Source: Methylophilus medardensis (GTDB lineage Bacteria; Pseudomonadota; Gammaproteobacteria; Burkholderiales; Methylophilaceae). Taken from it: DNA of 64,000 nucleotides. Where the stretch lies: the NCBI RefSeq assembly GCF_006363915.1, contig NZ_CP040946.1; one strand, 5' to 3'. A model generated the notes under the pieces. It ran no database searches. It saw only the letters and a program-made list of their open reading frames with translations, and was not told the DNA's origin. The position numbers and the translations under genes are program-made. Below, piece after piece: positions 26,567-35,244 of this stretch. The number at the start of each line of letters is the position of its first letter. Positions within the stretch are counted from its first letter, which is position 1.

Positions 26567-28008
26567 TTTGCGGGCACCTCTTGTGGCTGGTTGGCTGTAC
26601 TCATCGCACGTTGCGAGAGCGCGATGGGTTTTTGCATGATATTTTCAATCTCTTGTAATGCACGTATAACATTAGCCTGTTGCGTGATCAGTCGTTGTTG
26701 CGCGCTATAAAACTGGATTTCTGTCTGCAAGTACTCAGTTTTATCGATGAGCCCTTGGTGCCACTGGTTTTCCAGTTGCGCTTTGCGACGCGATTGTTGC
26801 GCATATTCATTGGTCTGAGTGACTAACAAATTAGCGGCGTCACGATATTTCATGTAAGTCTGTTCAGACTGTTGTATGACCTGATGTTGCAGATTGTAAA
26901 AGCGTACGGCTTCGTTTTGTCGCACTTGTTCGGCATGGGCCCAAAGGTCTGAGGATTTGTTCAGCAAATTGAGCATGGTGCCGATGCCCAATGACCAAAT
27001 TTTGTCTCCGTATTCGTATAGGATGCCAGGACTCAGCGACAGGTCAGGGTAGCGCTTTGCCATTTCAAGCCGCAGCTGTGATTCTGCTTTGGCATATTGT
27101 GCCAGCGCGCGCTGAATATCCATACGGTTGGTCAGCGCCGTATTTTGAATGGTGGGGGCGTCGGCATAGGCGTTTGATTCAGCAAAGCGAGCTTTCAATA
27201 TTTGGGATAACGCGAGCGGTGCGATGTTAAACGGTAAGTTTGTTTGTGCTGTTAACCCTGCATCATGCAAGATTTTTTGCTCAGTTTGATGAATTTGTAA
27301 GTCTAGTTGTTGTAACTGCCAAGCGGACTGATCACGTTGCAAACGAATGGGTAGCACATCGGATTTACCGGCAACCCCAAGATCTAAGCGCTTTTGATAA
27401 GCGGCAAGTAGGCTATCTTGTGCCTTTTGTAACCTGACAAGATTGGCCTGCATGGCTTGTTGCTCAGCCAGCAAAATCAGATCAAAACTGAGTTGTTGAC
27501 GTAATAACCAAGCCGTTTCCGAAATCTGAATTTTTGCAATATCGGCCTGATATTGTGCGATCTCAATATTGATTTGACGTTTATTGGCTGTAATCAGTGG
27601 GATATCCACCTGCAAACCATAGGACCAAGGATTAATATCGCCATTGGCGAGATTGCTGCGCGACAGCTGGCCATTTAAGCCCACTTGCGGGCGTAAGCCG
27701 GCACTTTTGATGCCAGCCAAAGCTACCGCATAATCAGATTTGGCCACTTTAAGCGCAGGGTGAAAGTATAGTGCAGATAGCGTAAGACTATCCAGATCCC
27801 ATGTTGCAATTGGCCAAGAGACCATTGGGGATTGCGCACGCACAAAGGCTTGAAAGCCGTCCATGGTGGGGCTCGCCTGTTGGATATTTTCTATGTTCTG
27901 CTGTTGCGTAATTGGTTTGGCCTGATAGGCGACACCACACGCAGTCAACAAAAGTGGAGAAAGGTAAACAAGCAAACGCATGACATTTGAGGACGCATGC
28001 AAGCGCAC
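26563..28008 (-). CDS. TolC-family outer-membrane efflux lipoprotein
   Basis: Outer-membrane channel of the tripartite pump, 481 residues from the GTG at 28008 or 472 from the ATG at 27981. The signal LLVYLSPLLLTAC has a lipobox with cysteine, so the N terminus is probably acylated. Two long helical repeats typical of TolC proteins follow (for example ALYFHPALKVAKSDYAVAL and NRMDIQRALAQYAKAESQL). Start choice is open: the ATG has no ribosome-binding site, whereas AGGG precedes the GTG. It lies 15 bases after the small first gene of the operon and overlaps the adaptor gene. Confidence 0.87.
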   Translation of the reverse strand: MRLHASSNVMRLLVYLSPLLLTACGVAYQAKPITQQQNIENIQQASPTMDGFQAFVRAQSPMVSWPIATWDLDSLTLSALYFHPALKVAKSDYAVALAGIKSAGLRPQVGLNGQLSRSNLANGDINPWSYGLQVDIPLITANKRQINIEIAQYQADIAKIQISETAWLLRQQLSFDLILLAEQQAMQANLVRLQKAQDSLLAAYQKRLDLGVAGKSDVLPIRLQRDQSAWQLQQLDLQIHQTEQKILHDAGLTAQTNLPFNIAPLALSQILKARFAESNAYADAPTIQNTALTNRMDIQRALAQYAKAESQLRLEMAKRYPDLSLSPGILYEYGDKIWSLGIGTMLNLLNKSSDLWAHAEQVRQNEAVRFYNLQHQVIQQSEQTYMKYRDAANLLVTQTNEYAQQSRRKAQLENQWHQGLIDKTEYLQTEIQFYSAQQRLITQQANVIRALQEIENIMQKPIALSQRAMSTANQPQEVPAK

Positions 28009-28023
28009 AAGCCCTGAGGGGAT

Positions 28024-28260
28024 TTATTCGACGATGGTCGCGTGGACAGCGTCCAGCGCGTCTTGCAATAACTCTTCTGGCAGTTGATTGATGGTCGTCG
28101 CCAACAAATCTGCCGCCTCGACCGTGCGGATTGGTAGGTCAGTAGTGTTGAGTTCAGCGATTAATCCGGCAGCCACCCCCGTAATTTTGAGCAGAATTTC
28201 CCGCTCACGCATTAAAAGCTCGAGCTCTGCTCTAAGCATGTTTTCTTCGGCTGAATGCAT
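28024..28260 (-). CDS. Small helical protein, first gene of efflux operon
   Basis: A 78-residue acidic protein that I do not recognise. It has no signal peptide or membrane segment. The sequence is Glu- and Leu-rich (ENMLRAELELLMREREILL; INQLPEELLQDALDAV) and probably forms helices or a short coiled coil. The ATG at 28260 follows GGGA by six bases; earlier in-frame starts have no site. It precedes the TolC-like gene by 15 bases, so it should be made with the pump. A regulatory or accessory role is only a guess. Confidence 0.65.
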   Translation of the reverse strand: MHSAEENMLRAELELLMREREILLKITGVAAGLIAELNTTDLPIRTVEAADLLATTINQLPEELLQDALDAVHATIVE

Positions 28261-28346
28261 ATCACGTCCCATGAACAACTTTTTATGATGATTAATCCAG
28301 CATCTTGCAGTTGAACGCTGGGCTTGTCAATGTGAACGCTTCAAGT

Positions 28347-28376
28347 TTGTGGCCAAAGCCAAAAATGAGATATAAT
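28347..28376 (+). promoter_or_regulatory. Promoter of tRNA-Leu
   Basis: Perfect TATAAT at 28371-28376 with TTGTGG 18 bases upstream. Transcription would start about 24 bases before the mature tRNA. Confidence 0.55.
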
Positions 28377-28406
28377 CACATTTTTGCTGAAATCGACCAG
28401 CAATAT

Positions 28407-28491
28407 GCGAAAGTGGCGGAATTGGTAGACGCACTGGATTTAGGTTCCAGCGCCGCGAGGCGTGAGAGTTCGAGTCTCTCCTTTCGCACCA
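28407..28491 (+). tRNA. tRNA-Leu (UAG anticodon)
   Basis: 85 bases with encoded CCA. The acceptor GCGAAAG pairs with CTTTCGC; the anticodon stem CTGGA/TCCAG holds loop TTTAGGT with anticodon TAG; a long variable arm (CGCCGCGAGGCG) marks the leucine class; the T loop is TTCGAGT. Confidence 0.96.
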
Positions 28492-28538
28492 CCTGAATGA
28501 AGATTCAAACATCACGGGTGGTGCATGTACAACATAAC

Positions 28539-28572
28539 AGGCTTCCGTGACAGGAGGCCTTTATTGTTTTTG
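28539..28572 (+). terminator. Terminator after tRNA-Leu
   Basis: Stem AGGCTTCC/GGAGGCCT (one G-T pair) with loop GTGACA, then TTTATTGTTTTT. It lies before ridA, so ridA either has its own promoter or receives read-through. Confidence 0.65.
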
Positions 28573-28608
28573 GTCGCAGAGATACGTCTGGAAAGAGAAC
28601 AAATCATT

Positions 28609-28983
28609 ATGAAGATCGTACAAACATCGAACGCTCCTGCAGCCATTGGTCCATACGCGCAGGGTGTTGTCATCGGTAATCTGCTTTATACATCCGGTCA
28701 GATTGCATTGCGTCCGGATGGTAGTTTGAATGAGGGCGACATCGCCGAACAAACCCGTCAGGTGCTGTCCAATTTGCAGGCTATCATTGAGGCCGCTGGC
28801 GGTACTTTGCAGCAAGTGGTCAAAACCACGGTATTTTTGAAGAATCTAGATGATTTTGTAGCGATGAATCAGGTTTACGCAGAAGCGTTTGCTACGCACA
28901 CTCCCGCGCGTTCAACGGTACAAGTAGCCAAATTGCCGCGCGATGTGCTGGTAGAAATTGAAGCGATCGTGGCTTTAGCTTAA
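28609..28983 (+). CDS. ridA: RidA-family enamine/imine deaminase
   Basis: A 124-residue protein that hydrolyses reactive 2-aminoacrylate and related enamines made by PLP enzymes. Typical motifs are NAPAAIGPYAQGV near the N terminus, LYTSGQIAL, the central VVKTTVFLKNLDDF, and PARSTVQVAKLPRD with the active-site arginine, ending EIEAIVAL. The ATG at 28609 gives the usual short N terminus; the frame stays open upstream but runs into the terminator hairpin. It stands between tRNA-Leu and the tig operon. An RpoH-type promoter begins three bases after its stop. Confidence 0.96.
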   Translation: MKIVQTSNAPAAIGPYAQGVVIGNLLYTSGQIALRPDGSLNEGDIAEQTRQVLSNLQAIIEAAGGTLQQVVKTTVFLKNLDDFVAMNQVYAEAFATHTPARSTVQVAKLPRDVLVEIEAIVALA

Positions 28984-28985
28984 GG

Positions 28986-29014
28986 CTTGAAGTCTCTAGT
29001 TTAGCCACCATATT
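28986..29014 (+). promoter_or_regulatory. RpoH (sigma-32) promoter candidate for tig-clpP-clpX
   Basis: CTTGAA (28986-28991) and CACCATAT (29006-29013) with a 14-base gap, close to the heat-shock consensus CTTGAA and CCCCATnT. The start would be near 29020, leaving a leader of about 255 bases before tig. The same spacing occurs in the lon candidate. Confidence 0.5.
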
Positions 29015-29274
29015 AAGTCTAGCACCTATTTTTTCTTGGGGCACCGCGCCCGATCGTGGAACGTAAGTGATACGCTTGTTGTCTGGAAGCTGGCCTGAAG
29101 TTTATTTCAATTCAGACTTGTGTTATATTTTTAGGCTCTTTTTTCATAATTTGATCCTTACCACAACACTTTAAAGTGAGATCAGGTTGTGTTTAAACAA
29201 TTATTGTGGCGCTCAAGCAGGCGTCTACCTACATAACCCATCGTTGTTAAAACGATTTTTACAGGAAGTTCAGC

Positions 29275-30585
29275 ATGGCAGCAGTATCTGTTGAAACAGT
29301 CAGCAACTTGGAACGTCGCATGACCATCAAAGTCCCTTTGGCTCCACTGGAAGGGCAAATTAGACAACGTTTACAGCAAATTTCTCGTACCGCTAAATTT
29401 TCTGGTTTCCGTCCGGGTAAAGCCCCGATTGGTTTAGTGAACCAACATTACGGCGATCAAGTACGTGATGAAGTTTACTCTAAAGCAGTTGAGACTAGCT
29501 TTGGTGAGGCTGTAGAGCAGAATAAGCTGCGTGTGGCTGGCTTTCCAAACATTGAGCACATCCCATTTAAAGATGCTGCCGAAGAATTTGAATACATTGC
29601 AACGTTTGAAATTTTTCCAGAAGTCGCGATCGGTGATTTAAGCAAAGTGAAAATTGAACGCCCAGCGCTTGAACTGTCAGACGCTGATGTGGATAAAACT
29701 TTGGATGTGTTGGTGAAGCAGCGCGTCAGCTATGAGCCTGTAAAACGCATGTCCAAAAAAGGCGACCGCATCAATATCACTTTGACCGCTTCTATTGATG
29801 GTCAGCAAGTGGAAAGCACTGGTGATCGTGGTATCGATTTAGTGATTGGTGAACCAGGCCGTGTGAAAGAGTTTGACGATGCATTGATCGGCGGCAAAGC
29901 AGGCACTGAAAAAACTTTCGAAATTACATACCCTGCGGACCATAATCCAGCGCAATTAGCAGGAAAAACAGTAAGTTATGATGTTAAGTTTGTGTCAGTT
30001 TCACAACCTGTTTATCCTGAAATTGATGCTGAGTTTGCGAAGAACTTAGGTGTTGAAGATGGCAATCTTGACACCATGAAAGCGGAAATTAAACAAAGCC
30101 TTGAACAAGAAGTGGACAAACGCATTAAAGCACGTGTGAAAGAATCTGTGTTTCAAGCGTTGGTAGATGAGAGCAACTTTGAAATCCCAAAAGCAATCGT
30201 CTCAGCTGAAACCAATCGCCTGATGCAAGTGGCTGCCCAAAACCTGCGTCAGCGTGGGGTTGACCCAGCGCAAGTGCCGATGGAGCCCTCTGTATTTGAT
30301 GCACAAGCACAACGTAACGCTAAATTGCGCATGGTATTAACTGAATTAGTTAACACAAATAACTTGCAAGCCACGGCGGACCAAGTGCGTGCCATGGTAG
30401 ATAGTTTTGCGCAAAGCTTTGAAAAACCTGACGAGTTGGTGAGCTGGTACTATGCGGATGTCAAACGTCTGGATGAGCCTGCTGCGCTGGCGACAGAGGA
30501 AAATGTGGTGGCTTGGGTGCTGGAAAAAGTCAAAGTCACCAGCAAAAAAATTAAATTTGATGAATTAATGATGGCGGGTGCTTAA
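29275..30585 (+). CDS. tig: Trigger factor
   Basis: Ribosome-bound chaperone and peptidyl-prolyl isomerase that meets nascent chains at the exit tunnel. The 436-residue protein has the ribosome-binding domain with FSGFRPGKAPIGLVNQHYG (the GFRxGKxP signature), the FKBP-like domain at about 150-245, and the helical C-terminal arms. ACAGGAAG provides the ribosome-binding site. It is the first gene of tig-clpP-clpX, with clpP three bases downstream. A weak hairpin just upstream (29240-29256) is not taken as a terminator. Confidence 0.97.
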   Translation: MAAVSVETVSNLERRMTIKVPLAPLEGQIRQRLQQISRTAKFSGFRPGKAPIGLVNQHYGDQVRDEVYSKAVETSFGEAVEQNKLRVAGFPNIEHIPFKDAAEEFEYIATFEIFPEVAIGDLSKVKIERPALELSDADVDKTLDVLVKQRVSYEPVKRMSKKGDRINITLTASIDGQQVESTGDRGIDLVIGEPGRVKEFDDALIGGKAGTEKTFEITYPADHNPAQLAGKTVSYDVKFVSVSQPVYPEIDAEFAKNLGVEDGNLDTMKAEIKQSLEQEVDKRIKARVKESVFQALVDESNFEIPKAIVSAETNRLMQVAAQNLRQRGVDPAQVPMEPSVFDAQAQRNAKLRMVLTELVNTNNLQATADQVRAMVDSFAQSFEKPDELVSWYYADVKRLDEPAALATEENVVAWVLEKVKVTSKKIKFDELMMAGA

Positions 30586-30588
30586 ACC

Positions 30589-31236
30589 ATGAATTATATG
30601 AACGCGAACGAGGGCATGATGCAACAACGAATAGAGCCGCAAGGCCTTGGGTATATTCCCATGGTGATCGAGCAGAGTGGTCGCGGAGAGCGTTCATACG
30701 ACATTTATTCACGGCTGCTGAAAGAGCGCGTTATTTTTTTGGTTGGCCCAGTCAATGACATGACCGCTAACTTGGTCGTTGCGCAGCTGTTGTTTCTGGA
30801 AGCTGAGAATCCAGACAAGGATATTTCCTTGTACATTAACTCACCCGGTGGCTCGGTGACTGCCGGGATGTCGATTTATGACACCATGCAGTTTATCAAG
30901 CCAGACGTAAGCACTTTGTGCATTGGTCAAGCCGCCAGCATGGGCGCTTTGTTATTGACGGCTGGTGCCAAAGACAAACGCTTTTGTTTGCCAAACTCTC
31001 GCGTCATGATTCATCAGCCTCTGGGTGGTTTCCAAGGCCAAGCTTCTGACATCGAGATTCATGCCAAAGAAATTTTGTACCTCAAAGACAAGTTAAATGG
31101 CATCATGGCGCATCACACTGGTCAAAACATTGATACGATTGCTAATGACACTGATCGTGACAATTTTATGAGTGCTGACGCTGCCAAAGCCTATGGCTTG
31201 GTGGACCAGGTGATTGCCGCACGTAGCGCTGTTTAA
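30589..31236 (+). CDS. clpP: ATP-dependent Clp protease proteolytic subunit
   Basis: Serine peptidase of 215 residues that forms the double-ring chamber served by ClpX. The catalytic triad is S117 (GQAASMGA), H142 (MIHQPLGG) and D191 (TDRDNFM), and the N terminus carries the usual short propeptide-like extension before IPMVIEQSGRGERSYDIYSRLL. It begins three bases after tig and is followed by clpX after 27 bases. The order tig-clpP-clpX-lon-hupB is the standard one in proteobacteria. Confidence 0.98.
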   Translation: MNYMNANEGMMQQRIEPQGLGYIPMVIEQSGRGERSYDIYSRLLKERVIFLVGPVNDMTANLVVAQLLFLEAENPDKDISLYINSPGGSVTAGMSIYDTMQFIKPDVSTLCIGQAASMGALLLTAGAKDKRFCLPNSRVMIHQPLGGFQGQASDIEIHAKEILYLKDKLNGIMAHHTGQNIDTIANDTDRDNFMSADAAKAYGLVDQVIAARSAV

Positions 31237-31263
31237 TCAGCAAGCAACCAGCAGGGGAATAGC

Positions 31264-32553
31264 ATGGCAAACAAATCTGATAGCGAGAAGCTTTTATACT
31301 GCTCGTTTTGCGGCAAAAGCCAGCATGAAGTTAAAAAACTGATTGCAGGCCCTTCTGTATTCATTTGTGATGAGTGCGTTGATTTATGTAACGACATTAT
31401 TCGCGAAGAGATTCAGAGCCTCAACGAGATTAAATCCGCTGATAAAAAACTACCGACACCTCAAGAAATCTGTCAGATTCTTGATCAATACGTCATTGGC
31501 CAGATTCAGGCAAAGAAAAATCTTTCCGTGGCGGTCTACAATCATTACAAACGGCTAGGGTACAACCCGCTGTCTGACAGTAATCAAACCGGCAAAGATG
31601 ACATCGAGGTCCAAAAAAGCAATATTTTGCTGATTGGTCCGACGGGCTCAGGCAAAACATTGTTGGCACAAACCCTTGCACGTTTGTTGGATGTGCCATT
31701 TGTGATGGCGGATGCAACGACGCTGACAGAGGCGGGCTATGTGGGTGAAGACGTCGAAAACATCATGCAGAAACTTCTGCAAAAATGTGATTATGATGTC
31801 GAAAAAGCCCAGCGTGGCATTGTCTACATCGATGAAGTCGACAAGATTTCTCGCAAATCTGACAATCCTTCTATTACCCGCGATGTATCAGGTGAGGGCG
31901 TGCAACAAGCACTGCTCAAATTGATTGAAGGTACTATTGCTTCTGTGCCACCACAAGGCGGCCGCAAACACCCTAACCAAGAGTTTGTGCAACTGGATAC
32001 CACTAACATTCTGTTCATTTGCGGTGGTGCATTTGACGGCCTTGAAAAGGTGATCCGTCATCGCTCAGAAAAAGGCGGCATTGGTTTTGGTGCCGAAGTG
32101 AAGAGCAAAGAAGATGTGCGTGCGGTCGGTGAAGTGTTACGTGAAGTCGAGCCAGAAGATCTCATCAAGTTTGGTTTGATTCCAGAGTTTATCGGTCGTT
32201 TGCCGGTCGTGGCCACGCTTGAATCGCTGGATGAGGCCGCTTTGATGACTATTTTGGTTGAGCCTAAAAACGCCTTGACCAAGCAGTACATGAAGCTGTT
32301 CAAAATGGAAGGCGTGGAGTTGGAGTTTGAAGAATCCGCACTGCTGTTGATCGCTAAAAAAGCCCTTGAGCGAAAAACGGGTGCTCGCGGATTACGTTCT
32401 ATCCTGGAGCACTCTCTACTTGATCTAATGTATGAATTGCCTTCTCTCAAAGGCCTATCAAAGGTAATTGTGGATGCTGGCGTGATTGCACACACCTCCG
32501 AACCAATTCTGATTTATCAGGATGCGCAAAAACGCGTTGAAAACGCACATTAA
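31264..32553 (+). CDS. clpX: ATP-dependent Clp protease ATP-binding subunit ClpX
   Basis: AAA+ unfoldase of 429 residues that delivers substrates to ClpP. The N-terminal zinc domain has C13, C16, C35 and C38. Walker A is GPTGSGKT, Walker B is IVYIDEVDKI, the pore loop is the GYVG in AGYVGEDVEN, and the arginine finger lies in the FIGRLPV region. The C-terminal segment GARGLRSILE is sensor 2. The ribosome-binding site is CAGGGGAAT. The clpX-lon gap holds two inverted repeats and a heat-shock promoter candidate. Confidence 0.98.
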   Translation: MANKSDSEKLLYCSFCGKSQHEVKKLIAGPSVFICDECVDLCNDIIREEIQSLNEIKSADKKLPTPQEICQILDQYVIGQIQAKKNLSVAVYNHYKRLGYNPLSDSNQTGKDDIEVQKSNILLIGPTGSGKTLLAQTLARLLDVPFVMADATTLTEAGYVGEDVENIMQKLLQKCDYDVEKAQRGIVYIDEVDKISRKSDNPSITRDVSGEGVQQALLKLIEGTIASVPPQGGRKHPNQEFVQLDTTNILFICGGAFDGLEKVIRHRSEKGGIGFGAEVKSKEDVRAVGEVLREVEPEDLIKFGLIPEFIGRLPVVATLESLDEAALMTILVEPKNALTKQYMKLFKMEGVELEFEESALLLIAKKALERKTGARGLRSILEHSLLDLMYELPSLKGLSKVIVDAGVIAHTSEPILIYQDAQKRVENAH

Positions 32554-32559
32554 ATCTCA

Positions 32560-32587
32560 CTTGCAATAGCCGCCCGGCTATTGCAAG
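32560..32587. repeat. Perfect 28-base palindrome after clpX
   Basis: Arms CTTGCAATAGCCG and its exact complement separated by CC, seven bases after the clpX stop. No T tract follows, so it is not a standard Rho-independent terminator. It could stabilise the 3' end of the tig-clpP-clpX mRNA or be an RNase processing site. Confidence 0.8.
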
Positions 32588-32590
32588 ATA

Positions 32591-32610
32591 GCATCTACAC
32601 CATTAGATGC
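32591..32610. repeat. Inverted repeat upstream of the lon promoter
   Basis: GCATCTA and TAGATGC separated by six bases, ending seven bases before the -35 of the lon heat-shock promoter candidate. The place suits an operator, or a second 3' hairpin for clpX mRNA. Confidence 0.6.
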
Positions 32611-32617
32611 GCACTCT

Positions 32618-32646
32618 CTTGAATTCTCAAAGAATGTTCCCATCTA
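32618..32646 (+). promoter_or_regulatory. RpoH (sigma-32) promoter candidate for lon
   Basis: CTTGAA (32618-32623), a 14-base gap, then TCCCATCTA (32638-32646), matching the heat-shock consensus CTTGAA and CCCCATnTA with one or two changes. Transcription would start near 32652. A perfect 7-base stem, CAAAGGA/TCCTTTG at 32651-32669, would then form the very 5' end of the mRNA. Confidence 0.65.
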
Positions 32647-32688
32647 AATGCAAAGGACTGGTTCCTTTGACACTTTTTGAAAGACGCT

Positions 32689-35124
32689 ATGACAGAACAC
32701 ACTTTGCTTGACTCCGAGATCCCGGAAGAAACCTCCCTAATCCCGTTATTGCCATTACGTGATGTTGTGGTGTATCCACATTTAGTCATTCCGCTGTTTG
32801 TCGGGCGTACCAAGTCGGTCAAAGCATTAGAGCGCGCGTCAGAGGGCGATAAGCGGATTTTACTCGTAGCCCAAAAGTCAGCGAATAAGGACGATCCTGT
32901 TGCAGAGGACCTTTATGAGATTGGTACTTTAGCGACCGTATTGCAGATGCTAAAACTGCCTGACGGTACGGTAAAAGTCTTGGTTGAAGGCTTACATCGC
33001 GTGCGCGTCTCTGACTTTATCGAGACAGATGAGTGTTTTATGGCACTCGGTGAAGAGGTCGAACAAACAGATCAGGATGACAAAGAGGCCGAGGCCTTGA
33101 TGCGTACAGTGATGACGCAGTTCGATCAATACGTCAAACTCAACAAGAAAATTCCGCCCGAAATTTTGACCTCATTGGCGACGATTAACGAGCCAGGTCG
33201 ATTGGCAGATACCATTTCTGCGCATCTGACACTTAAGCTTGAAGAAAAGCAAAAAGTACTCGAAATGCTAAGCGTGATTGAGCGCTTGGAGCATTTGCTG
33301 TTTTTGATGGAGTCTGAAATCGACATCCTGCAAGTCGAGAAGCGTATCCGTGGACGCGTAAAGCGCCAAATGGAGAAAAGTCAGCGCGAGTATTATCTGA
33401 ACGAGCAGGTGAAAGCGATTCAGAAAGAATTAGGCGAACAGGATGAAAATGCCGAGATGGAAGAGCTTGAGCAGCGGATTAAAAACGCTGCCATGCCGAA
33501 AGAGGCGTTAGCCAAAGTCAGTGCTGAGCTTAAAAAACTCAAATTAATGTCACCCATGTCTGCAGAAGCGTCTGTCGTGCGTAACTACATTGATACGTTG
33601 CTCAACCTACCTTGGAAAAAGAAAACCAAAATCAGCAAAGACTTGCAAGCCGCTGAAGCCATATTGGATGCCGATCACTACGGCCTCGATAAGGTGAAAG
33701 AGCGCATCGTTGAGTATCTGGCTGTACAGCAACGTGTCGGCAAGCTCAAAGCACCTATCTTATGCCTAGTTGGCCCACCTGGGGTGGGGAAAACCTCTTT
33801 GGGGCAAAGTATCGCGAAAGCAGTGAACCGCAAATTTGTGCGTATGGCGCTTGGTGGCGTGCGCGATGAAGCAGAAATCCGCGGACATCGTCGCACCTAC
33901 ATTGGCTCCATGCCTGGCAAGGTGCTACAAAGCATGACCAAGGTTGGGGTAAAAAACCCGCTGTTTTTGCTCGATGAAGTCGACAAAATGGGGCAAGATA
34001 TGCGTGGCGATCCATCTTCCGCTTTACTGGAGGTGTTGGATCCCGAGCAAAACCACACGTTTGCAGATCACTATGTAGAAGTGGATTACGATTTGAGTGA
34101 TGTGATGTTTGTGGCAACTGCAAACAGCATGAATATTCCAGAGCCATTGCTAGACCGTATGGAAATCATTCGCTTGTCTGGTTACACTGAAGATGAAAAG
34201 ATCAACATTGCGCAGCGCTATTTGTTGCCTAAACAATTAAAAGCGCATGCACTCAAAACGACAGATATTTCAGTGGCTGAAAGTGTTTTACGCGACATTG
34301 TGCGTTACTACACGCGTGAAGCCGGTGTAAGACGTCTTGAGCAAGAAGTGGCTAAAATCTGCCGCAAAGCAGTAAAAGAGCAGTTGCTGGCCAAAGGCAA
34401 AACGAACACGGTGAAAAAAATCAATATCACCAGCAAAAATATTGAGCAGTACCTCGGTGTGAAGCGCTACGATTTTGGTGTTGCTGCTAAAGAGAATCAA
34501 GTAGGGCAGGTGACAGGTCTGGCTTGGACATCTGTGGGTGGTGAACTGTTGACGATTGAAGCAGTGACGCTACCAGGGAAGGGCAAGACCATCACGACGG
34601 GTAAGCTGGGTGATGTCATGCAAGAGTCGGTGACGGCGGCCATGAGCGTCGTTCGCAGTCGGTCTGAAGGCTTGGGCATACCTACGGACTTTTATGAGAA
34701 AAAAGATATTCATATCCACTTGCCTGAAGGCGCCACGCCAAAAGATGGTCCAAGCGCTGGGATTGGCTTAACTACTGCCATCGTATCGGTGTTGACAGGC
34801 ATCCCAGCACGCGCAGATGTGGCAATGACAGGCGAGATCACACTACGTGGTGAAGTATTGCCGATTGGTGGCTTAAAAGAGAAACTGCTCGCTGCGCATC
34901 GGGGGGGTATCAAAACGGTGTTGATCCCCTCAGCTAACGAGAAAGATCTGGTCGATATTCCAGCCAACATCAAAAAAGATCTCGACATTCACTGCGTCAA
35001 ATGGATAGATCAGGTGCTGGATTTAGCCTTAGAAAGTGCGCCTCAACCTCTGGTTGTAGCCGCGCCAGTGGTCGAGATTGTGGCTGCTGGAGACGCGAAT
35101 GCCGAGCAAGCTGTCACGCATTAG
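32689..35124 (+). CDS. lon: ATP-dependent protease Lon
   Basis: AAA+ serine protease of 811 residues that degrades damaged and regulatory proteins. It has the N-terminal Lon domain (PLLPLRDVVVYPHLVIPLFVGR), coiled-coil middle, Walker A GPPGVGKTS, Walker B LFLLDEVDKM, and the protease domain with catalytic serine in PKDGPSAGIGL and lysine in GGLKEKLLAAHRGG. The ATG at 32689 gives MTEHTLLDSEIPEE; an in-frame TTG four codons earlier is less likely. A heat-shock promoter lies just upstream. The C terminus has a 25-residue Ala/Val-rich extension. Confidence 0.98.
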   Translation: MTEHTLLDSEIPEETSLIPLLPLRDVVVYPHLVIPLFVGRTKSVKALERASEGDKRILLVAQKSANKDDPVAEDLYEIGTLATVLQMLKLPDGTVKVLVEGLHRVRVSDFIETDECFMALGEEVEQTDQDDKEAEALMRTVMTQFDQYVKLNKKIPPEILTSLATINEPGRLADTISAHLTLKLEEKQKVLEMLSVIERLEHLLFLMESEIDILQVEKRIRGRVKRQMEKSQREYYLNEQVKAIQKELGEQDENAEMEELEQRIKNAAMPKEALAKVSAELKKLKLMSPMSAEASVVRNYIDTLLNLPWKKKTKISKDLQAAEAILDADHYGLDKVKERIVEYLAVQQRVGKLKAPILCLVGPPGVGKTSLGQSIAKAVNRKFVRMALGGVRDEAEIRGHRRTYIGSMPGKVLQSMTKVGVKNPLFLLDEVDKMGQDMRGDPSSALLEVLDPEQNHTFADHYVEVDYDLSDVMFVATANSMNIPEPLLDRMEIIRLSGYTEDEKINIAQRYLLPKQLKAHALKTTDISVAESVLRDIVRYYTREAGVRRLEQEVAKICRKAVKEQLLAKGKTNTVKKINITSKNIEQYLGVKRYDFGVAAKENQVGQVTGLAWTSVGGELLTIEAVTLPGKGKTITTGKLGDVMQESVTAAMSVVRSRSEGLGIPTDFYEKKDIHIHLPEGATPKDGPSAGIGLTTAIVSVLTGIPARADVAMTGEITLRGEVLPIGGLKEKLLAAHRGGIKTVLIPSANEKDLVDIPANIKKDLDIHCVKWIDQVLDLALESAPQPLVVAAPVVEIVAAGDANAEQAVTH

Positions 35125-35165
35125 TTAAATTGATGCGATTTATTGTCAAAAGGCCGGAATAGCGC

Positions 35166-35195
35166 TTGACAGCTCGTTTTGCGGCTTGATATAAA
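35166..35195 (+). promoter_or_regulatory. Sigma-70 promoter of hupB
   Basis: TTGACA (35166-35171) and TATAAA (35190-35195) with an 18-base gap; start near 35202. The -10 element overlaps the left arm of the lon terminator. Confidence 0.7.
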
Positions 35196-35224
35196 GACAG
35201 TACAGGATGTACCTGTCTTTTTAA
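35193..35224 (+). terminator. Terminator of lon overlapping the hupB promoter
   Basis: Stem AAAGACAG/CTGTCTTT extended by TAC/GTA past one unpaired base, loop AGGAT, then a T run. Transcripts from the hupB promoter would lack most of the left arm and so escape it. Confidence 0.72.
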
Positions 35225-35244
35225 CTAGTTATTAGGGGAAACAC

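Noticed and set aside
29240..29256. Hairpin ATCGTT/AACGAT followed by T just before tig
   Set aside because: Only six weak pairs; not enough to call a terminator or attenuator.
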